Source: Halobacteriaceae archaeon Tc-Br11_E2g27 | GTDB lineage: Archaea > Halobacteriota > Halobacteria > Halobacteriales > Haloarculaceae | NCBI GenBank assembly: GCA_001564135.1 | Contig: LKNH01000143.1 | Location: 1-6,820, forward strand | Direction: 5' to 3' | DNA: 6,820 bases | Shown: in pieces, positions 1-5,982 of the stretch | Position numbering within the stretch: position 1 is the stretch's first letter | How the letters are laid out: every line of letters begins with the position of its first letter | Position numbers and translations under genes: made by a program | The notes under the pieces: generated by a model | The model's input: only the letters and a program-made list of their open reading frames with translations | Told to the model about the DNA's origin: nothing | Database searches by the model: none

Positions 1-655
1 CTTGAATCGCAATCGTTGCATCATCTGGGGTCCGGTCGAGATACTCCAGCGTCCGTTCGGTGATAACTGCAACACCACGCCCGGTCGCCTCCACTCGCCC
101 CGGTGTACCACCGATGACTGGTGGCTTTCCGGTGACGACTTCCGGAACGGTATATCCTTCGTAGACGGAGTAGGTATCCATCATCCACGCCATCTCGCGT
201 GGACCGGTGTTCATATCAGGGGCAGGAATGTCGGTTTTCGGGCCAATCATCCGACGGATTCCTTCCGTGTATCGGCGGGTAATGCGTTTCATCTCGTTGC
301 GACTCAGTTCCTTCGGTTCACAGATGACGCCACCTTTGGCACCACCATATGGGAGGTCGACCAGGGCTGTTTTCGAAGTCATCAATCCAGCGAGGGCAAC
401 AACCTCTTCCATCGTCACCGATGGGTGGTATCGGACTCCGCCTTTGTATGGGCCGCGTGCGGCACCGAACTGACATCGATAGCCCTCGAACACCTCCAGT
501 TCGCCGTTATCTCGCAAAACTGGCAGGGTGACTGTTAGCGTCCGCTCAGGGTGTTTCATCCGAACGAATATGTTCTCTTCTACCTGCGCATATTCCTGCG
601 CCCGGTCCATCTGCGTCCGCATGTTGGAGAGCATGCCGTCGGGTTCGTTGTCCAT
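1..655 (-). CDS. gdh: Glutamate dehydrogenase, N-terminal half (partial, cut by left edge)
   Basis: Glu/Leu/Phe/Val-type dehydrogenase that interconverts glutamate with 2-oxoglutarate and ammonium in the cytoplasm. I translated this strand by hand. It is open for 218 codons from ATG at 655 to the left edge and begins MDNEPDGMLSNMRTQ. Family landmarks appear in order: the substrate-binding stretch PYKGGVRYHP (about residues 69-78, Lys71), SKTALVDLPYGGAKGG (94-109), with Lys95 and Lys107 at the positions of the conserved binding and catalytic lysines, the PAPDMNTG loop with Asp147 (catalytic Asp position), and TGRGV (191-195) entering the dinucleotide-binding domain. Family members are usually a little over 400 residues, so about half is present. 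Coenzyme specificity cannot be read because the Rossmann fold lies outside. It lies downstream of pgk on the same strand, but a 254-bp gap with its own TATA-like box and palindromes suggests an independent promoter. Identity is firm; which haloarchaeal paralogue is not. Confidence 0.95.
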   Translation of the reverse strand, partial: MDNEPDGMLSNMRTQMDRAQEYAQVEENIFVRMKHPERTLTVTLPVLRDNGELEVFEGYRCQFGAARGPYKGGVRYHPSVTMEEVVALAGLMTSKTALVDLPYGGAKGGVICEPKELSRNEMKRITRRYTEGIRRMIGPKTDIPAPDMNTGPREMAWMMDTYSVYEGYTVPEVVTGKPPVIGGTPGRVEATGRGVAVITERTLEYLDRTPDDATIAIQ

Positions 656-680
656 ACCCTACCGGTTCACTGGGTGAGCA

Positions 681-687
681 CTTATAG
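681..687 (-). promoter_or_regulatory. TATA-like box for gdh
   Basis: On the minus strand the sequence CTATAAG is centred about 29 nt upstream of the gdh ATG (655). That would place the transcription start within a few nucleotides of the start codon, consistent with a nearly leaderless haloarchaeal transcript. No Shine-Dalgarno-like stretch directly precedes the ATG. This is inferred from spacing only. Confidence 0.4.
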
Positions 688-713
688 ATGGTGTGGGTGG
701 TCAATACATACTA

Positions 714-727
714 TTCCTTCGAAGGAA
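714..727. promoter_or_regulatory. Perfect 14-bp palindrome upstream of gdh (operator candidate)
   Basis: TTCCTTCGAAGGAA is perfectly self-complementary about a centre at 720/721. It lies about 30-40 bp upstream of the likely gdh TATA box, where a haloarchaeal activator or an upstream repressor site could sit. A second copy differing only at the centre lies 55 bp further out (769-782). Repetition, symmetry and position suggest a dimeric regulator binding site. The regulator is unknown; an Lrp/AsnC-type nitrogen regulator is only a guess. Confidence 0.45.
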
Positions 728-768
728 ATATTAACACCATTTGATACCATCGGCTAATACCTGAATAA

Positions 769-782
769 TTCCTTTGAAGGAA
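769..782. promoter_or_regulatory. Second copy of the gdh-upstream palindrome, one centre mismatch
   Basis: TTCCTTTGAAGGAA repeats the palindrome at 714-727 with a single C-to-T change in the central dinucleotide. Both half-sites TTCCTT and AAGGAA are retained. The shared sequence extends outward by one base on each side (A before, A after). Centre-to-centre spacing is 55 bp, about five helical turns. It is probably the distal half of a two-site operator for gdh, although it also lies in the 3' region of pgk. Confidence 0.4.
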
Positions 783-799
783 AATAATATGACTTGTTC

Positions 800-910
800 A
801 TAGTGGTTATTGCGAGTCTCTACCGCTTTCGGAGAATAAACCGTCTGTTTCAGGTTGTGGTACAGCAAGATCTCTGACTTGGTCACCAAAATAACCGCAA
901 TAACCACTAT
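800..910. repeat. 111-bp segment bounded by a perfect 15-bp inverted repeat
   Basis: Positions 800-814 (ATAGTGGTTATTGCG) are the exact reverse complement of 896-910 (CGCAATAACCACTAT), with 81 bp between them. The right arm ends on the last base of the pgk stop codon (TGA occupies 912-910 on the minus strand). That arm also carries a near-tandem 9-bp repeat, AATAACCGC then AATAACCAC (890-907). No target-site duplication is visible on the flanks, and there is no convincing reading frame inside. It could be a MITE-like remnant, the base of a long stem in the pgk 3' UTR involved in termination or processing, or a paired protein-binding site. The repeat is certain; its role is not. Confidence 0.6.
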
Positions 911-2121
911 CAGTACGTCTCTTGCAGGACCTCAACCCCGGGCAGGGTTGCACCAGTGAGCGCGTTGATATATGCACCGCCAGCGATGGAAACGTGTGAA
1001 AAGTCGGCTTCGTCCATCCCATACATATCGATGACACGGGAGGTGTCACCGCCGCCGACAACCGAAAATGCATCCGACCGTCCGATTGCTTCGAGTACCT
1101 GTACCGTTCCGTTGCTAAAGCGTTCGTCCTCGAAGACGCCGAGTGCGCCTTTCACGAAGACGGCATCGGAACTCCCGGCGATATCCGCAAATTGTGAGAT
1201 GGTGTCTGTACCGATATCGAGATAATCGTAATCTCTGTTTTTCACGTCCGCAACGGTCACTTCCGCTCGCTCGTTGCTTCCATCCGCGTACGCAAGGTCG
1301 CTCGGAAAGACGAGTTCGCTCGGATGAGATTCAATCAGTGATTGTATCCGACCTTTGTTTGCGTGCCACTGGCTGTTGTAGACATCGTCGTCGTCGATAT
1401 CTCGTCCGACGTCATATCCTACCGCGCGCAAAAAGAGTTCGCCGACGACCCCGCCGAGCAGGAAATTATCCACCTTATCACGCAGCGATGTCATCACGTC
1501 GATAACATCGGTCGCTTTCTTCCCGCCGGCGACCATCGTCACATCCCCGTCGAACTCGCGGGTTGCGATGGCCGAGTTTGCTCCATATTCGGCTTCCATT
1601 ACCCGGCCGGCGTAACTCTCCATCACCAGCGGGAACCCAACGATAGAGGCGTGTTTTCGGTGGGCTGTCGAGTATGCGTCGCCGATGTAGGCGTCGAATT
1701 TCGGCGCAAGTGCCTGTACAAACTCGCTTTCGGCATGTTCCTCAGGCGGGCGTTCCGGCAGTTCGTCGTCCGTCATCCGGACGTTTTCGAGCAACACGAC
1801 CTCGCCCGGTTCGAGTGCTTCGATGGCATCGAATGCGAGCTGTCCGTAGGTATCAGGCACATACTCTACATGCTGGTCGAGATGGCTGCCCAGTATCTCG
1901 GCATGTTGTTCGAGCGGGACAAAAGTCTCCCGTCCGGGTCGGCCCTGGTGGGCGAGCACTGCAACCCGGTGACCCGCGTCGAGCAGTTCGCTAATCGTTC
2001 TGGCGTGGCGAGAGAAACGACGGTTATCCTCGACGACGCCGACCGATACTGGGGAGTTCAGGTCAACGCGGACGAGCACGCGTTTCCCGTTGTCGAGGTC
2101 ATCGAGCGTCCGATAGCTCAT
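910..2121 (-). CDS. pgk: Phosphoglycerate kinase
   Basis: Cytoplasmic enzyme of lower glycolysis/gluconeogenesis that transfers a phosphoryl group between 1,3-bisphosphoglycerate/ADP and 3-phosphoglycerate/ATP. The 403-residue product has the family's normal length. Visible motifs: the signature VLVRVDLNSPV (15-25), AHQGRPG (57-63), LLENVRM (110-116), DAYSTAHRKHAS (148-159), GGKKATDVI (199-207) with the phosphate-binding Lys region, VKGALGVFE (323-331), VVGGGDTS (354-361) and SIAGGAYINALTG (378-390). These follow the haloarchaeal form of the enzyme. I chose ATG at 2121 because MSYRTLDDL is the expected family N-terminus. The frame stays open to 2286, but that extension is non-homologous and would run into serA on the other strand. 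A TATA-like box sits 27 nt upstream, favouring a leaderless transcript. The usually conserved Asn before DAY/DAF is Gly here (Gly147). The gene is divergent from serA, which uses its product. Confidence 0.97.
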   Translation of the reverse strand: MSYRTLDDLDNGKRVLVRVDLNSPVSVGVVEDNRRFSRHARTISELLDAGHRVAVLAHQGRPGRETFVPLEQHAEILGSHLDQHVEYVPDTYGQLAFDAIEALEPGEVVLLENVRMTDDELPERPPEEHAESEFVQALAPKFDAYIGDAYSTAHRKHASIVGFPLVMESYAGRVMEAEYGANSAIATREFDGDVTMVAGGKKATDVIDVMTSLRDKVDNFLLGGVVGELFLRAVGYDVGRDIDDDDVYNSQWHANKGRIQSLIESHPSELVFPSDLAYADGSNERAEVTVADVKNRDYDYLDIGTDTISQFADIAGSSDAVFVKGALGVFEDERFSNGTVQVLEAIGRSDAFSVVGGGDTSRVIDMYGMDEADFSHVSIAGGAYINALTGATLPGVEVLQETY

Positions 2122-2143
2122 TAGGTAGGGTTCCGGCAACCAG

Positions 2144-2152
2144 CTATTAGAA
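2144..2152 (-). promoter_or_regulatory. TATA-like box for pgk
   Basis: On the minus strand TTCTAATAG is centred about 27 nt upstream of the pgk ATG at 2121. With the usual archaeal TATA-to-start distance, transcription would begin at or next to the ATG, giving a leaderless mRNA. This supports the 2121 start over the longer open frame. Confidence 0.42.
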
Positions 2153-2213
2153 CTCCCCGATATCTGGCGAGTGAGAACGTCGCAATACTTGCCACGCCAG
2201 CGACGAAAAACAA

Positions 2214-2222
2214 GCGTTATGC
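2214..2222 (+). promoter_or_regulatory. Weak TATA-like element for serA
   Basis: GCGTTATGC is centred about 27 nt upstream of the serA ATG (2246) and is preceded by the purine-rich run CGAAAAACAA, as a BRE plus TATA might look. It is a poor TATA match, so it is called mainly on spacing. With the pgk box it would make 2122-2245 a compact divergent promoter region. Confidence 0.22.
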
Positions 2223-2245
2223 CAGCACCGTCGCTTCCTACGCGC

Positions 2246-3841
2246 ATGAAGGTACTCATTACGGACCCGATTGCTGATGCCGGCATCCAACTCCTTCGTG
2301 ACGAAGGCTACGATGTCGAAACAGCGTATAACCTCTCCGAGGAGGAACTTCTCGAGGCGATTGCCGATGCTAATGCACTCATTGTCCGCTCCGGGACGGA
2401 GGTGACGCGCGAGGTGTTTGAAGCCGCCGACGAACTCGTTATTGTCGGCCGCGCAGGTATCGGTGTCGACAACATCGATATCGAAGCCGCAACCGACAAC
2501 GGCGTCATCGTCGCAAACGCCCCCGAAGGAAACGTCCGTGCGGCAGCCGAGCACACGGTTGCGATGGCGTTTGCCACCGCCCGCTCGATTCCACAGGCCC
2601 ACGCCCGCCTTTCGAAAGATGGTGATTGGGCAAAAGGCGAATTCCTTGGGACTGAAATCAACGACAAAACCCTTGGCGTCGTTGGCTTTGGCCGCGTCGG
2701 ACAGGAAGTTGCCAAACGCCTCGGGAACCTCGGCATGGAGATTGTCACCTTTGACCCGTACATCAGCGAGGAACGCGCCTCACAACTCGGCGCAGAACTC
2801 GTTGATGACCTTGATGAGTGTCTCAAACGTGCGGATTTCCTCACAGTTCACACCCCACTCACTGACGAGACTGCCAACATGATTGGCGCGGAGGAACTCG
2901 CACAGCTAGAGGGTGGCTATGTCGTCAACTGTGCCCGTGGCGGTATCATCGACGAGGCTGCCCTCGCACAGGCTGTCGAGGATGGCATTCTCAAAGGTGC
3001 TGCAGTGGATGTATTCGCTAACGAGCCTGTCGAGCCGGATAACCCGCTGCTGTGGGTCGATGACATCCTCGTCACGCCACACCTCGGGGCATCGACGGAA
3101 GCCGCACAGGAAAATGTCGCCACCTCGACTGCAAAACAGGTTATCGCAGCCTTTGCCGACGAACCGGTGATGAACGCACTCAACGCACCGTCCGTCGACG
3201 AAAGCTCGTTCCCAAAGATTCAGCCATATATCGACCTTGCCGACACGGCAGGCAAGATTGCTGTTCAGCTGTTTGATGACCGCGTCGAAAACGTGGAAAT
3301 TACTTTCGCTGGCGATATTGCAGATGAGGACACCGACCTCGTGACCGCAAGCGCACTCAAAGGTGTCTTTGAACCGCTTGAGTGGCAGGTCAATGCCGTT
3401 AACGCCCCACGAATTGCTGAACGCCGTGGCATTGACGTCACTGAATCAAAATCCCACCAGGCCGAAGACTTCCAGTCGCTTGTTACGGTCACCGTTTCGA
3501 ATGGCGAAAATAGCGTGAGCGTCGACGGCACACAGTTTGCTGGCAACGACCCACGTATCGTCCGTATCGCCGGCTACCGTGTCGATGCCGTTCCACATGG
3601 TCACATGCTCATCGCCCGTAACGAAGACGCACCCGGTGTTATTGGGTTCATCGGCACAACCCTTGGTGAGGCTGATATTAACATCGCCGGGATGTTCAAC
3701 GGCCGCGAGACTATCGGCGGCGAAGCGCTTTCAGTCTACAACCTCGATGACCCTGTTCCTGACGAGACGCTCGACCAACTCAATGCTGACGAGCGTATCA
3801 CTGAAACAAAGTATATCTCCCTCGATAACGGCGACGACTAA
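2246..3841 (+). CDS. serA: D-3-phosphoglycerate dehydrogenase (ACT-domain type)
   Basis: First enzyme of the phosphorylated serine pathway: it oxidises 3-phosphoglycerate to 3-phosphohydroxypyruvate with NAD+. The 531-residue product is the long form. Order: N-terminal part of the substrate domain (about 1-98), NAD-binding domain (about 99-283) with the dinucleotide loop GFGRVG (147-152) and acidic Asp170, then the allosteric substrate-binding (ASB) domain (about 320-450) and a C-terminal ACT domain (about 453-527). Catalytic residues are in place: Arg231 in NCARGG, Glu260 in ANEP, and His279 in PHLGAST. The ACT domain suggests feedback control by serine or another amino acid, but ligand binding is not provable here. 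ATG at 2246 is chosen because MKVLITDPIADAGI is the family N-terminus; the upstream in-frame extension to 2171 looks non-coding. It is divergent from pgk, which supplies the substrate. Confidence 0.97.
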   Translation: MKVLITDPIADAGIQLLRDEGYDVETAYNLSEEELLEAIADANALIVRSGTEVTREVFEAADELVIVGRAGIGVDNIDIEAATDNGVIVANAPEGNVRAAAEHTVAMAFATARSIPQAHARLSKDGDWAKGEFLGTEINDKTLGVVGFGRVGQEVAKRLGNLGMEIVTFDPYISEERASQLGAELVDDLDECLKRADFLTVHTPLTDETANMIGAEELAQLEGGYVVNCARGGIIDEAALAQAVEDGILKGAAVDVFANEPVEPDNPLLWVDDILVTPHLGASTEAAQENVATSTAKQVIAAFADEPVMNALNAPSVDESSFPKIQPYIDLADTAGKIAVQLFDDRVENVEITFAGDIADEDTDLVTASALKGVFEPLEWQVNAVNAPRIAERRGIDVTESKSHQAEDFQSLVTVTVSNGENSVSVDGTQFAGNDPRIVRIAGYRVDAVPHGHMLIARNEDAPGVIGFIGTTLGEADINIAGMFNGRETIGGEALSVYNLDDPVPDETLDQLNADERITETKYISLDNGDD

Positions 3842-3865
3842 TTCTCACGCCTGTCCATTCTGGCT

Positions 3866-3896
3866 TGGTTTTTGTTTACCCTCTCATACTCTTTTT
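3866..3896 (+). terminator. T-rich tracts after serA, probable archaeal terminator
   Basis: Two runs of five T (3869-3873 and 3892-3896), with further T-rich sequence between, follow the serA stop codon by about 30-55 nt. Archaeal transcription commonly ends at oligo-T tracts without a strong hairpin, and none is visible here. Called on position and composition only. Confidence 0.4.
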
Positions 3897-3951
3897 GGCG
3901 ATTTATTTTAAATCAAAACTATATAAGGTGTTTTGAGAAATATACCCAGAA

Positions 3952-3960
3952 TACTTAATA
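3952..3960 (+). promoter_or_regulatory. TATA-like box for the leader ORF/ligase operon
   Basis: TACTTAATA resembles haloarchaeal TATA boxes and is centred about 32 nt before the ATG at 3989. Transcription would then start around 3980-3985, giving a very short leader for the 28-codon ORF. The ligase GTG lies 73 nt further on and would therefore be internal in the mRNA. Confidence 0.42.
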
Positions 3961-3988
3961 CCCTCTTTTTGTGAACTTACCGTGTGGA

Positions 3989-4075
3989 ATGTCACCACAA
4001 AACATACAGTATGCTCGAACCGCTGAACACATCATAGACGAGTCGTCTCCACGGTGGAACCGTGTCGTTCACTGA
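3989..4075 (+). CDS. Possible 28-aa leader peptide overlapping the ligase start
   Basis: A short open frame runs from ATG 3989 to TGA 4073-4075 and reads MSPQNIQYARTAEHII followed by DESSPRWNRVVH. I do not recognise it. Three things make it more than random. It is the first ATG after a well-placed TATA-like box. It ends 14 nt inside the next gene in another frame, a geometry typical of translational coupling. Ribosomes reaching its stop would also melt a hairpin that covers the downstream GTG start. Composition is plausible for a halophile but too short to judge. It could equally be an accidental frame in a 5' UTR. No transmembrane or metal-binding motif is visible. Confidence 0.35.
   Translation: MSPQNIQYARTAEHIIDESSPRWNRVVH
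4050..4064 (+). promoter_or_regulatory. Hairpin enclosing the GTG start of the ligase gene
   Basis: CACGGT (4050-4055) and ACCGTG (4059-4064) are perfect reverse complements separated by GGA, giving a 6-bp stem with a 3-nt loop. The last three bases of the 3' arm are the GTG start codon (4062-4064). The 5' arm and loop contain GGTGG (4053-4057), the only stretch before the GTG that could pair with the 16S anti-Shine-Dalgarno. In RNA, both the start codon and its possible ribosome site would be sequestered unless opened, for example by translation of the upstream 28-codon frame. Confidence 0.35.
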
Positions 4076-5171
4076 GCCGATTCGACGGAGCGTCGAGGTC
4101 GAATACTGGGTCGTCGACGAGAAAGGACGGCTAACCGCGCCTGCGGGTCTGGTTGATGCGACAGTCGGTGCGGAGCGGGAGTTCGTTCAGCCAATGATTG
4201 AGATAAAAACCTCGCCGTGTCGCACACACGCGGAGCTACGCAAGGAACTCCTTGACCGACTCTGGGCAGTCGTTGAACGTGCCGACAAACTGGGGCTCCG
4301 ACTGGTTCCGCTGGCGACGCCGCTGGCCGTCGCTGACGACATCGATGACCGGCCGAGCGAGCGAACTCGCATTCAGGACCGCATTATCGGCGAGAACTTC
4401 GAGTACGTTCGCCACTGCGCTGGGACCCACATTCACGTCGAAAAACAGCCCGGCCACGTTCTTGACCAGTTTAACACGCTCGTTGCTCTCGACCCCGCGC
4501 TGGCTCTGGTCAACTCTTCGCGACATTACCATGGAGAACCACTGTGTTGGGGTGCACGCTCTCAACTGTACCGGCGACTCGCATATGCCGACCTGCCCAA
4601 CCAGGGGACACTCTGGCCGTATCTTTACGAACAAGGTACGTGGGAGAGACGAATCACACGCTGTTATGAGCAGTTGGTCGACAAAGCCGTAGCTGCTGGC
4701 TACGACCGACCAACCGTCGAATCCACGTTCGAACCTGAAACTGCCGTCTGGACGCCAGTTCAACTCCGTGAGGAGTTCCCCACTGTCGAGTGGCGTTCAC
4801 CCGATACCGGACTCCCGAGCCAGTTACTCCAGCTTGTTGCTGACGTGGTTGGCACCGTCGAGCACCTCGCAGATGCTACGGTCACTGTTGGAGAGACAGC
4901 TGGTTCTCTTACCGATGAAACGGTGGCGCTTCCGGAGTTCGATGCTGTCTGTGAACACGTCGACGCCGCAATTTCCGACGGATTGACCGACGAGAGCCTT
5001 CGGCAGTATCTTGAACGGATGGGATTCGATACTGCGGCGTACACTCCCCTGGCAACTGAGCTCCCGGATGCACGCATCTCAGTCGCGGAGGCACGTGACC
5101 TCCGATTAACCTACGCAGACCGTCTGGAACATGATATCCGTCGCACACGCGGAGGGGTCCTCAATGCGTGA
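4062..5171 (+). CDS. GCS2-family carboxylate-amine ligase (glutamate-cysteine ligase-like)
   Basis: A 369-residue protein of the GCS2 group, ATP-dependent ligases with a glutamine-synthetase-like fold that typically join the gamma-carboxyl of glutamate to an amine such as cysteine. Visible landmarks: VEVEYW (11-16), matching the family's N-terminal Glu-x-Glu metal/ATP element; PMIEIKTSPC (44-53); AGTHIHVE (120-127), matching the G-x-H-x-H strand; and TVEWRSPD (241-248), matching the late Glu-x-Arg motif. Haloarchaea make gamma-glutamylcysteine as their main thiol. This protein belongs to a divergent subfamily often annotated as glutamate-cysteine ligase, but its substrate is not demonstrated by sequence, so I withhold gshA. 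GTG 4062 is the only sensible start: an in-frame stop lies at 4035-4037 and the next Met is residue 45, beyond the conserved N-terminus. An amidotransferase gene follows 75 bp later on the same strand. Confidence 0.85.
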   Translation: MSFTEPIRRSVEVEYWVVDEKGRLTAPAGLVDATVGAEREFVQPMIEIKTSPCRTHAELRKELLDRLWAVVERADKLGLRLVPLATPLAVADDIDDRPSERTRIQDRIIGENFEYVRHCAGTHIHVEKQPGHVLDQFNTLVALDPALALVNSSRHYHGEPLCWGARSQLYRRLAYADLPNQGTLWPYLYEQGTWERRITRCYEQLVDKAVAAGYDRPTVESTFEPETAVWTPVQLREEFPTVEWRSPDTGLPSQLLQLVADVVGTVEHLADATVTVGETAGSLTDETVALPEFDAVCEHVDAAISDGLTDESLRQYLERMGFDTAAYTPLATELPDARISVAEARDLRLTYADRLEHDIRRTRGGVLNA

Positions 5172-5246
5172 CCCTCCCGTTCGAAACACACGGCAAATAC
5201 TGACGAAAGGACTGTCCCTTTTGCTTGCTCATGCGTACTGTTATCA

Positions 5247-5954
5247 ATGACCGCTCCCCGCATTGCGCTGTTGAACGCTTCACATGAGGTGACACATACC
5301 CGCCGAAATTTTCGTCGGGAACTCGATGCTGCACTCGTGGAGTTTCATTGCCCTTCCCGACAGCTTCCCTCTGATTTTCGGTATGACGGCTTCGTCGTGA
5401 CAGGCTCTCGGGCGTCCGTCTACTGGGACCGTGAGTGGATTGGTGACCTCAAGCGCTGGGTCGGCGAGGCTGTTCGAGCCGGCTTGCCGGGTCTTGGCGT
5501 GTGTTTTGGGCATCAGCTGCTTGCCGACGTTCTCGGCGGCCAGGTCGATGGCATGGGTGAGTACGAAATCGGCTATCGGACGGTCGAACAGGACGGCGAA
5601 AACGACCTGCTTTCAGGTGTCGACGAGACAATGACCGTCTTTACCACTCACTCGGACCGCGTTGTTGAGAAGCCCCCGGGAGCGACGGTGTTTGCTCGGA
5701 ACGATTACGGAATTCACGGCTTTCGCAAGGGCCACGTCTTTGCTGTCCAGTTTCACCCCGAATACGACATGCAAACGGCCCGTTCGGTAACGGAGGGCAA
5801 AGACGACCAACTCTCTCCGGAGCGAATCGACCGTGTGCTTGATGGCATTACGGATGAGAACTATCAGGCTGCCTGTGAGGCTAAACAGCTGTTCGATAAT
5901 TTTACGACCTACGTGACTGACGTGATGGACACACGGACGTCTCTCAACGAGTGA
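5247..5954 (+). CDS. Class I glutamine amidotransferase
   Basis: A stand-alone 235-residue GATase1 domain, most like the amidotransferase domain of GMP synthase. The catalytic triad is complete: nucleophile Cys86 in GVCFGHQ (84-90), then His170 and Glu172 in QFHPEYD. An oxyanion-side VTGSRASVYW stretch (51-60) lies near the start. Such enzymes hydrolyse glutamine or another gamma-glutamyl compound, releasing ammonia or the amine. No partner synthetase domain is fused. It lies 75 bp downstream of the GCS2-type ligase on the same strand, without an obvious TATA box at the leaderless distance, so cotranscription is likely. That pairing suggests it either supplies ammonia for, or hydrolyses, a gamma-glutamyl product. 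ATG 5247 gives the expected start MTAPRIALLNAS. It ends 28 bp from the convergent small gene. Fold and catalytic class are firm; substrate is unknown. Confidence 0.9.
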   Translation: MTAPRIALLNASHEVTHTRRNFRRELDAALVEFHCPSRQLPSDFRYDGFVVTGSRASVYWDREWIGDLKRWVGEAVRAGLPGLGVCFGHQLLADVLGGQVDGMGEYEIGYRTVEQDGENDLLSGVDETMTVFTTHSDRVVEKPPGATVFARNDYGIHGFRKGHVFAVQFHPEYDMQTARSVTEGKDDQLSPERIDRVLDGITDENYQAACEAKQLFDNFTTYVTDVMDTRTSLNE

Positions 5955-5982
5955 ACTGAGAGCCTGCCTTTATCCGTTGGTA

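Larger units (their letters stand above)
3842..3988. other. AT-rich intergenic region between serA and the ligase operon
   Basis: I see no gene in this stretch. It contains the T-tracts listed as the serA terminator. It then has three AT-rich boxes that could be TATA elements for the plus-strand genes: TTTAAAT (3907-3913), CTATATAAG (3919-3927) and TACTTAATA (3952-3960). The last has the right distance to the next ATG. The earlier ones could be additional promoters or simply AT-rich spacer. No tRNA-like or other recognisable RNA structure is apparent. Confidence 0.5.

Noticed and set aside
2..538. 178-codon open frame on the plus strand at the left edge
   Set aside because: It is antisense to glutamate dehydrogenase, whose conserved motifs read continuously on the minus strand.
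879..889. Odd palindrome TTGGTCACCAA inside the inverted-repeat segment
   Set aside because: It is short, with a one-base centre that cannot form an RNA loop, and it is not repeated elsewhere in the window.
1342..2124. 260-codon open frame on the plus strand opposite pgk
   Set aside because: It is the antisense shadow of pgk, with Cys/His/Arg-rich non-halophilic composition and no recognisable domain.
2171..2245. 25-codon in-frame extension of serA
   Set aside because: It is basic and low in acidic residues, unlike the rest of the protein, and the family N-terminus begins with MKVLITDPIA at 2246.
2122..2286. 55-codon in-frame N-terminal extension of pgk
   Set aside because: It overlaps the serA start on the other strand, has no similarity to phosphoglycerate kinase, and lies upstream of a TATA-like box that fits the ATG at 2121.
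5231..5287. 18-codon frame from ATG 5231 overlapping the amidotransferase start
   Set aside because: It is very short, with no promoter or structural support; unlike the frame at 3989 nothing else points to it.
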